Source: an uncultured Lachnospiraceae bacterium (GTDB taxonomy: Bacteria > Bacillota > Clostridia > Lachnospirales > Lachnospiraceae). From it: DNA of 18,761 nucleotides. The notes under the pieces were generated by a model. The model made no database searches. It was not told where the DNA came from and worked only from the letters and a program-made list of their open reading frames with translations. Below are positions 7,758-14,825 of the stretch, piece by piece. The position numbers and the translations under genes were made by a program. Positions within the stretch are counted from its first letter, which is position 1, and every line of letters starts with the position of its first letter. Location: assembly GCA_910578715.1 (NCBI GenBank), contig CAJTRL010000069.1, positions 1 through 18,761 of the forward strand, written 5' to 3'.

Positions 7758-8519
7758 TTACAGGGAAGCCGCAAGGTACTTCCCTGTATTTTTTCCCGCT
7801 TCTTCGCCTATCAGATTATATCCCTTCTGGCAATAGTGAAATTCGTCCTTCATCAGGCCGCGGTCTGCAAATGTCTTAAGTTTATCGCTCACGAGAATAA
7901 TATCAGCATTTTCTTTCACCAGTTCCATCTGTGCCTGTTGAATCGGTACATATAACCTTTTATCATCCCGATGGTTCCCAATCTGAATCAGAAAACATTT
8001 TCCGATACCGCATTCGTGACAGTAAGACCGGATAAACCGTGCGGTATGCACTTTATAAACAAAAGGAGACGTATGCAGGTCTCCGTCCGTACAGCCCTGA
8101 CACCAGACCATCGCTTTTTGCCTGACAGCATAGTTATGAGCGCACAGCCATTGCTCACAGCGCTTCAGACGCCCGACTGCATCCATGTAATAGGGCGTGC
8201 CGGGCAGCCACTCTTTAATCGAAGAACCGCCTTTGGCACAGGAAACACCGACTATCGGAATCCCCGTCTCCCGATAACAGGCATTGACAAAGGCCGTGAC
8301 CATTGAACCGGTTTTCATGCCCGGCTCCGTAACGCCGCTTTCATTATTTTCGTTTTCACCAAAGGGCTCCTGAAGCGGCGAAAGGCAGTCCGGCGCGGTC
8401 ATGGCGCGATACTCATATCCGGCCCCCGCCGTCAGTCCCGGGGCTTCTTTGGCGTTCCCGCGTCCCGCCATATTGCTCTGCCCCATAAACATTATTAAAA
8501 GAACTTCTTTTTGTATCAT
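7758..8519 (-). CDS. SGNH carbohydrate esterase (SASA/CE6-like acetylesterase)
   Basis: 253 residues, no signal peptide. The nucleophile block is MGQSNMAGRG (Ser15), the second block GVSCAKGGSSIKEW (93-106), and the Asp/His block is KDEFHY (Asp225, His228) near the C-terminus. These match the sialate O-acetylesterase-like family (PF03629), which includes plant-glycan acetylesterases of CE6. The third block reads WCQGCTDGD (139-147) where the family usually has W-x-QGE-x-D, so a Glu is replaced by Cys. I start at 8519 (MIQKEVLL): the upstream ATG at 8531 overlaps the GAGGGG site (8524-8529). It lies 117 bp after the GH115 gene on the same strand and probably shares its transcript, removing acetyl groups that would block the glycosidases. 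Its last codons contain the terminator of the converging MFS gene. Confidence 0.75.
   Translation of the reverse strand: MIQKEVLLIMFMGQSNMAGRGNAKEAPGLTAGAGYEYRAMTAPDCLSPLQEPFGENENNESGVTEPGMKTGSMVTAFVNACYRETGIPIVGVSCAKGGSSIKEWLPGTPYYMDAVGRLKRCEQWLCAHNYAVRQKAMVWCQGCTDGDLHTSPFVYKVHTARFIRSYCHECGIGKCFLIQIGNHRDDKRLYVPIQQAQMELVKENADIILVSDKLKTFADRGLMKDEFHYCQKGYNLIGEEAGKNTGKYLAASL
7760..7794 (+). terminator. Intrinsic terminator of the HD-GYP/MFS transcript
   Basis: Arms ACAGGGAAG (7760-7768) and CTTCCCTGT (7779-7787) form a perfect 9-bp stem with a 10-nt loop, followed by A and TTTTTT. It works for plus-strand transcription only. It lies entirely inside the last codons of the converging esterase gene, whose stop is at 7758-7760. 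Confidence 0.85.
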
Positions 8520-8543
8520 ATTTCCCCTCATTCTGCCGCTCAG

Positions 8544-8632
8544 GCTTCATCTTAACATTCGTTCCCGCCTGGCTCTCCTTAAATTCATAACCGCCGCACG
8601 AACAGCGCTTCCTCTCAGCATTCGTTCCTGCC
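8544..8632 (-). repeat. Pair of 26-bp direct repeats between GH115 and esterase genes
   Basis: Two 26-bp copies at 8607-8632 and 8544-8569 share 22 bases (minus strand core GGGAACGAATG / AGGAACGAATG). Spacing is 63 bp. They fill most of the 117-bp gap between the two minus-strand genes. They may be leftover duplication or paired binding sites; no known motif recognised. Confidence 0.6.
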
Positions 8633-8636
8633 CAGC

Positions 8637-10637
8637 CTAATCCAGTGCCGCCTCCATCAGGGAAAACAACTCTTCATCCCGCAAATGGTTTTCCATATTC
8701 AGTATCAGCATCACCCTTCTGTCTTTTTCGGCATACAGGTACTCTCTCTGCCACTCATAATAATGCGGCCCGTCACCCAGCGCCCTTACATAACTCATAA
8801 AGCCTTCCAATACCCACGCCGTCTGCTTGATATCGGCAAGACATTCATTTCGATAAAAGTCATGCCATTTCCCATGCTCTCTCGCACGCATGGCGCTGTC
8901 CGCCTTCAGATATTCTTTTCTCGCTTTTCCGGCAAAATAAAATGCACGCTGATAGTTTCCGGCAAATGCCTCCGCCAGGCTTTTGCAGACCTCGTATGCG
9001 CCCCGGAAACAGTATGCGTGAATCTGCGCCTGCAACAGGATGGAATCCTCAAACAGCGTTTTGGCCCTGTCCGTCAGCTCTGCGTCCGTCAATTCGCATT
9101 TCCCGAGATATTCCCGATAAGATGCCATTCCTTTTTCACAGATTTCCCGATACCACCGCACCTGTCCCTCCAGGGTATCACAGTTTATGGCCCAAAGCAG
9201 CTCCTTACATGACTCCTCATGATTTCGCATATATTGATTAACCAGCATTCTCGGCACATGATTTGTAAACTGCTCCCCGGCATGTTCGTCCTCATGCGTT
9301 CCATAAGAAACCGCATAATCGGGATATTCTTTCAGCCGCTCCGCCACAGAAACGCTTCCCCGCATTCCATAATATTTCTCTATATATTCCCTTCGATGAG
9401 ATTCTATGTCAATCTCCCCTGTTTTCCATAGCTGTGCGAGGAAGTCCAGCGTGTAAACATGCGGTTTTACATTGGAACAATTAACAATCCAGAAATCATC
9501 GCCGCCTCTGTCCAGCACCTCTGTCAGTTCTTTCTTGATAAATTCGGGTGGATTTGGCAGCATCGTCATATGATTTGCGGCCTGTAAATCGTAAAAAGAG
9601 GCATGATAGTAAATGCCGTTCGCATCTTCTTTCCTTTCAGGCAGTGAGCAGACTCTCGGATTCTGATTGCCCTGTCTTCTGCTGACCATTTTTCCATATC
9701 CGTTATCCGCCCATATCTTAATCACATCTTCCGGCAGCGTAAGGCATCCTTTCTGATAAAGCTCCATCGTTTCCCCGTACAGATTCGTACTGCATACCGC
9801 ATCCGCGTCTGCGGCTTTCACCATGTCATACTGTTTTCTAATCAGCCCGCTCATCAGTTTTCCTCTGGCTTCATCCGTCCGGTATCTGTCGTCTTCATCC
9901 CAGAACGGCCTGTCCCCCTGTCCGCGGAACCCCAGATTCCATATGATTTTTCTGCCTCTTTGTGCATCGACTGCAACCTGCCAGAGCCCGTGAAATTTAT
10001 CCGGGTACAAATCATAGGATGCCGTAAGCTGCGGATACGCCCTTGCAAACATTTCCGCTCCAAGCGGCTCGGCATGATGATGCGTAACCCACAGTCCCAT
10101 TTCTCCCGCCAATTTTGTATACATTTTGGAGTTTTTGTCCGTTCCCGGTATCACCATATTGCCGCCGCACCGGAGAAGCGCCTCAAAGGCCATCTCCCAC
10201 GGTTTCTCTTTTTCTCTTCCCACAGACCATGTATGAAGCAGGACTTCGTCATTGACGAACCATCCCCTGTATTTCACACGGAACGGTTCCGATGTCAATA
10301 AATAATCTTCCGGAATACAGATTTCTTCTTTTCTGGCAAACTCCTGGTCGTTCCAGAACCAAAATTCATGAACCCCGAGCATATTTTTACTGACCGCATA
10401 GATGCCGTAAATAAATCCCAGCTCGTCCGCCGCCTGTATCTCAATCTTTCCTTCCCGCACGGCAATGCGATACTGCTCCTGCGGCAGCTCCTTTCTGGCC
10501 AGAACTATCTGGCACCCCGGCGCTTCCGTTTCGCAAAATACGCTCTCGATATCCCGCTTTAGATGCCCCGCCGCCCTCCTGACTGCTGCAGGCAGTTCAC
10601 CCGCCAGTTTCGTATTCCTGTTGATTTTTACTTCCAT
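8637..10637 (-). CDS. Glycoside hydrolase family 115 protein (alpha-glucuronidase type)
   Basis: About 666 residues. The N-terminal region (about 1-110) is the alpha-glucuronidase N-domain fold with GFIYGIYAVSKNMLGV; the TIM-barrel core then shows YRGWFVNDEVLLHTW (about 123-137), IIWNLGFRGQGDRPFW (about 231-246) and IKIWADNGYGKMVSRR (about 306-321), all hallmarks of GH115. Known GH115 enzymes release (4-O-methyl-)glucuronic acid from internal or terminal positions of glucuronoxylan or related glycans. Typical members exceed 800 residues and carry a C-terminal beta domain; this one stops after the helical region, so it is a compact form. No signal peptide, so cytoplasmic. I prefer the second ATG (10637): the AGGGGGAG site touches the first ATG at 10646 but is about 9 nt from the second. 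It is likely co-transcribed with the esterase downstream. Substrate inferred only. Confidence 0.82.
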   Translation of the reverse strand: MEVKINRNTKLAGELPAAVRRAAGHLKRDIESVFCETEAPGCQIVLARKELPQEQYRIAVREGKIEIQAADELGFIYGIYAVSKNMLGVHEFWFWNDQEFARKEEICIPEDYLLTSEPFRVKYRGWFVNDEVLLHTWSVGREKEKPWEMAFEALLRCGGNMVIPGTDKNSKMYTKLAGEMGLWVTHHHAEPLGAEMFARAYPQLTASYDLYPDKFHGLWQVAVDAQRGRKIIWNLGFRGQGDRPFWDEDDRYRTDEARGKLMSGLIRKQYDMVKAADADAVCSTNLYGETMELYQKGCLTLPEDVIKIWADNGYGKMVSRRQGNQNPRVCSLPERKEDANGIYYHASFYDLQAANHMTMLPNPPEFIKKELTEVLDRGGDDFWIVNCSNVKPHVYTLDFLAQLWKTGEIDIESHRREYIEKYYGMRGSVSVAERLKEYPDYAVSYGTHEDEHAGEQFTNHVPRMLVNQYMRNHEESCKELLWAINCDTLEGQVRWYREICEKGMASYREYLGKCELTDAELTDRAKTLFEDSILLQAQIHAYCFRGAYEVCKSLAEAFAGNYQRAFYFAGKARKEYLKADSAMRAREHGKWHDFYRNECLADIKQTAWVLEGFMSYVRALGDGPHYYEWQREYLYAEKDRRVMLILNMENHLRDEELFSLMEAALD

Positions 10638-10717
10638 CGTCTGCATCTCCCCCTGTGCGGCCTCTTATTTCCAAAGCTGCCCTGTAAACCCATTTTTTAT
10701 ATAAATATCGGAAGGAC

Positions 10718-10760
10718 AAGCGCCCCATTTCCAACTTTCCAGTGAAAACAGGGCGCGCTT
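10718..10760. other. Hairpin between ligA and GH115
   Basis: Arms AAGCGCCCC (10718-10726) and GGGCGCGCTT (10751-10760) pair over 9 bp with one bulged base. On the minus strand, the direction of both neighbours, it follows the ligA stop but has no T-run, so termination there is doubtful; a short T-stretch follows on the plus strand. The rest of the 150-bp gap shows no convincing promoter for the GH115 gene. Confidence 0.4.
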
Positions 10761-10787
10761 TTCTGAACATTAAAATATCATCTTCCG

Positions 10788-12749
10788 CTACTTGGACAAA
10801 TACTCCTCCATAAACTCCTCTTCCGACAAAATCCTGACGCCAAGCTCTTTGGCCTTCTTATTTTTAGACGAGTTGGAGGTCACGTCGTTGTTAATCAGTC
10901 CGGCGGTCTTTGCGCTCACGCTGCCGGTTACTTTTCCACCCTTCTGTTCGATAAGCTCTTTCAGTTCGTTCCGGTTCTCATAATGATTCAGGCTCCCGGT
11001 GATGACAAAGCTCATGCCCGCAAGCGTCTGGGCCTCCTCGTCGATTTTCTCGACGGCAATTTCTATTTCCTCTAATAAATTTTCGAGCTGCAGCAGATTC
11101 TTTTCTTCCTGAAAATATTCGCAAAAAGCACCGGCAAGCACTTCTCCCACACCGTCTATCTCGCTCAGTTCCTCGGCTCCCGCCGCTTTCATCGCATCCA
11201 AATCATAACGGTAATATCTGCATATCATTTTGGCATTGGCAAGGCCGATGCCCGCGATGCCGAGTCCGTATATAACGCGCGGAAGCGTGGTCTTTCTGGC
11301 TTCCTCAATGCTGTTTAGAAGGTTCTGGCAGGATTTTTCCCCGAAGCCATCCATCTGTGTGATTTCTTCCGCATAACGGTTCAGTTTAAAAATATCCGCA
11401 TATTCGTGGAGGAATCCTTTGCCGATAAATTTTTCCAGCGTCGCTTCCGACAGGCCGTCGATGTTCATGGCGTCCCGGCTGACAAACAGCGCGAAGGATT
11501 TGAGTTTCTTCGCGTCGCACAAAGGATTGGTACAATACAAGGACTGCACTTCATTCACCTGGCGGATTTCCGTCGCCTGTCCGCACACCGGACATGTTTC
11601 GGGAATCTGAACGGAATCGCTTCCGGTCAGATTTTCGGCAATCTGGGGAATAATCATATTGGCCTTATAAACGGTGATGCGGTCGCCGATGCCCAGTTTT
11701 AATCCCCGCAGAATACTGATATTGTGAACGGAGGCACGGCTGACCGTCGTTCCTTCCAGCTCCACCGGCTCGAAAACGGCAATCGGATTAATGAGCCCGG
11801 TACGGCTCGCGCTCCATTCAATCTCCTGTAATACTGTTTCCCTCACTTCATCCGCCCATTTAAAGGCGATGGAATCTCTCGGAAACTTCGCCGTCGTCCC
11901 AAGAGAAGCGCCATAAGCGATGTCTTCATAAGTCAGCACCAGCCCATCGGACGGAATATCATAACGCTCCACTTTTTTCTCAAAATAATCGATTGTCTCC
12001 AGAATATTTTCCGGGTTTACCTTCCGGTATTCCACCACATCGAATCCCTGTTCCGTCAGGAAACGAAACTGGCGCTCTCTGGAATTATCAAAATCTACAC
12101 CCTCCGCCTTTACCAGACTGAAGGCAAAGAACATCACGCTTCTCTCGGCTGTCACCCTGTTATTTAACTGGCGGACCGAACCGCTGCATAAATTTCTGGG
12201 ATTCTTGTAACGGCTGTCCGCGTCTTCTATCTGTTCATTTATCCGTTCAAAGTCGGAATAAGAGATGACGGCTTCGCCCCGCAGCACCAGTTCGCCCTGA
12301 AACGGAATCGAAAGCGGAATGTTTTTAAAGACCTTCGCGTTGTTCGTGATGACTTCTCCGACTTCTCCGTTGCCTCTCGTCACCGCTTTTGCAAGTTTTC
12401 CTGCAAAAAAGGTCAGCACAATGGTCAGTCCGTCCAGCTTCCATGACAGAAGAGCGTCTTTTTCGTTCAGCCAGTCCTTAAGCTCCTCTCTGCTTTTCGT
12501 TTTGCCGAGAGAAAGCATGGGTCTCTCATGCCGCTCTTTCGGTAGGTCGTCTACCGCTTCATATCCGACCTGTGTCGTCGGGCTGTTGGATAAAACAACA
12601 CCTGTTTCTTTTTCCAATTCCATCAATTCATCATAAAGCCGGTCATACTCATAATTGCTCATGATTTCCGAATCCTTCGCATAATAGGCTTCGGAAGCGC
12701 GGTTTAACATCGCCGCCAGTTCTTTCATACGATTCATTTTTTTCTGCAT
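10788..12749 (-). CDS. ligA: NAD+-dependent DNA ligase
   Basis: 653 residues, the usual length of bacterial LigA. Order: Ia-like N-terminal domain with YYAKDSEIMSNYEYDRLYDEL (about 22-42), adenylation domain with the nucleotidyl-accepting Lys104 in SWKLDGLT, TRGNGEVGE and CSGSVRQLNN; OB fold; a zinc finger with four cysteines (CPVC...YCTNPLC, about 388-412); helix-hairpin-helix repeats with MDGFGEKSCQNLL and LGIAGIGLANAK; and a C-terminal BRCT domain (about 575-653) with AGMSFVITGS and GGKVTGSVS. It seals nicks in DNA replication and repair using NAD+. The motif SWKLDG rather than EPKIDG and TRGNG rather than TRGDG mark the subgroup common in Lachnospiraceae. The start follows GGAGG with a rather long 12-nt spacer. 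It lies 30 bp after the pseudouridine synthase on the same strand. Whether it is the only ligase in the genome cannot be seen here. Confidence 0.93.
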   Translation of the reverse strand: MQKKMNRMKELAAMLNRASEAYYAKDSEIMSNYEYDRLYDELMELEKETGVVLSNSPTTQVGYEAVDDLPKERHERPMLSLGKTKSREELKDWLNEKDALLSWKLDGLTIVLTFFAGKLAKAVTRGNGEVGEVITNNAKVFKNIPLSIPFQGELVLRGEAVISYSDFERINEQIEDADSRYKNPRNLCSGSVRQLNNRVTAERSVMFFAFSLVKAEGVDFDNSRERQFRFLTEQGFDVVEYRKVNPENILETIDYFEKKVERYDIPSDGLVLTYEDIAYGASLGTTAKFPRDSIAFKWADEVRETVLQEIEWSASRTGLINPIAVFEPVELEGTTVSRASVHNISILRGLKLGIGDRITVYKANMIIPQIAENLTGSDSVQIPETCPVCGQATEIRQVNEVQSLYCTNPLCDAKKLKSFALFVSRDAMNIDGLSEATLEKFIGKGFLHEYADIFKLNRYAEEITQMDGFGEKSCQNLLNSIEEARKTTLPRVIYGLGIAGIGLANAKMICRYYRYDLDAMKAAGAEELSEIDGVGEVLAGAFCEYFQEEKNLLQLENLLEEIEIAVEKIDEEAQTLAGMSFVITGSLNHYENRNELKELIEQKGGKVTGSVSAKTAGLINNDVTSNSSKNKKAKELGVRILSEEEFMEEYLSK

Positions 12750-12779
12750 GGATGATGGTTTCCTCCATTTTTATTCGGT

Positions 12780-13514
12780 TCAGCCTTTTCCCGGCTTATT
12801 TTTCATCCCCGGAAAACAGCTCCTGTACAGCTCTTCCCTCTCCGCTCCTGTCAGTTCCCGGTATTCCCCCGGCGCAAGGTCCGCAAGCTCTATATTCATA
12901 ACACGTGTTCTTTTCAGTTCTCTTACTGCATATCCTGTGGCTTCGCACATCCGCCGAATCTGTCTGTTAATTCCCTGTGTCAGTATCATCCGCATGGTAT
13001 CGCTTTCCAGCTGCGTTATCTCACAGGGCCTCGTAGTCTGTTCCAGCTCTTCCAGCCAGATGCCTTTCCGCATCTTATGAAGCGCCGCTTCCGTCAGCGG
13101 CTTATCCACTTTTACGAGATATTCCTTTTCGTGCCGGTTTGCTCCCCGCATCATGGCATCGATTAAATCTCCGTCATTGGTCATGATGAGCAGCCCTTCC
13201 GAATTTTTGTCCAGTCTGCCGGCATAAGTCAGTCTGACCGGATATTGCAGCACATCGCCAATTGTCCTGTCCGCATGCTCATCCCGCGCCGTACAAATCA
13301 CTCCTTGCGGTTTGTAATAAGCAAGCACTACTTTTTTATCGGGTCCTTCGATGCGCCTTCCGTTTACCCTGATATCATCCGCTTCCGTTACCTTCATACC
13401 GGGCAGCGCCGCCTGTCCGTTTACGGTAACGGCCTTCTGCTCTATCAGTTTATCCGCATCCCGCCTGGAACAGATGCCGCACTGGGCGAGATATTTATTC
13501 AGTCTCGTTTCCAT
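12780..13514 (-). CDS. RNA pseudouridine synthase, RluB/RluF family
   Basis: 244 residues. An N-terminal S4 RNA-binding domain (METRLNKYLAQCGICSRRDA, 1-20, through about 58) is followed by the RsuA/RluB/RluF catalytic domain with the signature YAGRLDKNSEGLLIMTNDGD (97-116); Asp102 is the catalytic aspartate. C-terminal ILTQGINRQIRRMCEATGY is typical of the family. It converts a specific uridine of rRNA, most likely 23S, to pseudouridine; RluF is the closest style, but the exact site is not certain. A TTG at 13538 also opens the frame, but AGAGG is placed for the ATG at 13514 (or 13517). About 177 bp of repeat-rich DNA separates it from the SGNH gene upstream; ligA follows at 30 bp. Confidence 0.88.
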   Translation of the reverse strand: METRLNKYLAQCGICSRRDADKLIEQKAVTVNGQAALPGMKVTEADDIRVNGRRIEGPDKKVVLAYYKPQGVICTARDEHADRTIGDVLQYPVRLTYAGRLDKNSEGLLIMTNDGDLIDAMMRGANRHEKEYLVKVDKPLTEAALHKMRKGIWLEELEQTTRPCEITQLESDTMRMILTQGINRQIRRMCEATGYAVRELKRTRVMNIELADLAPGEYRELTGAEREELYRSCFPGMKNKPGKG

Positions 13515-13600
13515 CATTATCCTCTTTGTCTCAGACAACCATGCGAAGTTTCAAACTTTCCCTCTGTTTCCGGCTCCTCCGTTTATGCCCGTCGTCTTCG

Positions 13601-13706
13601 CGTATTCTTCTGTGCTTTCTTTTCTCCTCTTTCCTTATTCTTCTCCACTTTTCTCACTCTTCTCTGCTTTCCTTACTTTTCTGCGCTTTTCTTATTCTTC
13701 TCCGCT
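13601..13706 (-). repeat. Polypurine imperfect repeats after the SGNH gene
   Basis: The stretch 13595-13735 is almost pure pyrimidine on the plus strand (purine on the transcribed-sense strand). Two 31-bp copies (13676-13706 and 13619-13649) share 27 bases at a 57-bp period; a weaker third copy of the core lies at 13601-13620. Each of the two full copies includes GGAGAAGAATAA, so the TAA stop of the upstream gene is itself within the repeat and recurs 57 bp later in the same frame. Confidence 0.65.
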
Positions 13707-14795
13707 TTCCCCGCTCTCTCCCTCCGGCTCCCGGACAATGCCATGTTCCATCAGAAAATTCTTCCACTCCGCGTAATTATTAGCATACAAATGCACGCCG
13801 TCGAAAGTCAGTTCGCTCTTTAGCAGACCGTTCTCATCCGTAAAATAGGGATTGCTGTCCAGATAAAAAACGTTGACGCCGTCCGCCAGACTTGCGGCTG
13901 CAGCGTTTTTGGCATTGATATTGATATTATTAAACTCTGTCTCCAGATTATTCTTTTCTTCACTGACATGCAGATTTGCCATCAGGAAAATAATCGCCTG
14001 TGGCTGCCACTCTCTGATTTGCTCCAGCAATGCCTGATAATGCTCCCTGAAATATTCGGTATTTCCATATCCGAGCTCGTTCATGCCGAGCATAATATAG
14101 ATTTTGCCATACCGCTTCTGCTGCAGCACCTCGCACATGTTCACTTTTTCCCCGGTTTTCTGCCAGGTAACGCCCTTTTCTCCGAGCAGCTTATAGATAG
14201 TCATACCGTTCTCACAGTAAAAATCCGCGTCGAGTCCGGCATAATCGGATATGCCTATCGTTCTGGAATCGCCCAGAAACGCCGCGTCCTTAAAGTAATC
14301 TTCGTCCACCAATGTATAAGGATATTCCGTCGTCAACGCCGTTTTGCCCACATCCTCATAATAGATGGAATCCGTTTTCACCGGAGGATATTCAACGAAA
14401 ACGGTCTCTCCGACGACTACCGCTTCTTCCTCTGCTTTTTCTTCCTCCGCTTCATGCGCCTCTTCTTCCCTTGCCAGTTCTTTTTCCACCGGAACGCCGG
14501 CCTGTTCGCCGATGGCGGCCGAAAGCAGAACGAGCCCTTTATCCGCTGCACCCGCCGTCTGTTCCGGCAGCCTTGCCATTACATTTTCCGCTCCCATAAA
14601 ATTACTTGCGTTATTTTGTTTCTCCACTTCCCAGACCACGGCAAAAAGAGGGTTGGAAACCAGGTCGCCCCATTTCATCTTTCCATAATCGCGGTATATA
14701 ATCAGCAAAAGTCCGACGACTGTCATAAACAGCCACAGAATCAGCAGCGCTGCCAGATACGGACAGTTATGTATCAATTTCTTTATACGTTTCAT
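13692..14795 (-). CDS. Membrane-anchored SGNH/GDSL hydrolase-like protein, MBOAT partner
   Basis: 367 residues. Short basic N-terminus, one membrane span (about 13-34), a long low-complexity linker rich in Glu (about 104-128), then an extracellular SGNH domain (about 165-350). Catalytic residues are visible: GDS with Ser177, N239 in LGMNE, and the Asp332-x-x-His335 pair in FDGVHL. This layout, with the MBOAT gene 30 bp upstream on the same strand, is the classic pair of an acyl-transporting MBOAT and an extracytoplasmic SGNH protein that transfers or releases O-acetyl groups on cell-wall or surface polysaccharide. The acceptor is unknown. The C-terminus (EPEGESGESGEE) is acidic low complexity and merges into the purine repeat beyond the stop. 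The ribosome binding site is weak (GGGAG, 14 nt away), suggesting coupling to the upstream gene. Confidence 0.8.
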   Translation of the reverse strand: MKRIKKLIHNCPYLAALLILWLFMTVVGLLLIIYRDYGKMKWGDLVSNPLFAVVWEVEKQNNASNFMGAENVMARLPEQTAGAADKGLVLLSAAIGEQAGVPVEKELAREEEAHEAEEEKAEEEAVVVGETVFVEYPPVKTDSIYYEDVGKTALTTEYPYTLVDEDYFKDAAFLGDSRTIGISDYAGLDADFYCENGMTIYKLLGEKGVTWQKTGEKVNMCEVLQQKRYGKIYIMLGMNELGYGNTEYFREHYQALLEQIREWQPQAIIFLMANLHVSEEKNNLETEFNNININAKNAAAASLADGVNVFYLDSNPYFTDENGLLKSELTFDGVHLYANNYAEWKNFLMEHGIVREPEGESGESGEE

Positions 14796-14825
14796 ATAAG
14801 AACGTTCACTCCCAAAGTCTGAAAA

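Noticed and set aside
13968..14822. 284-codon plus-strand frame across the SGNH gene
   Set aside because: Antisense to an SGNH protein with intact catalytic residues; no start signal and atypical composition.
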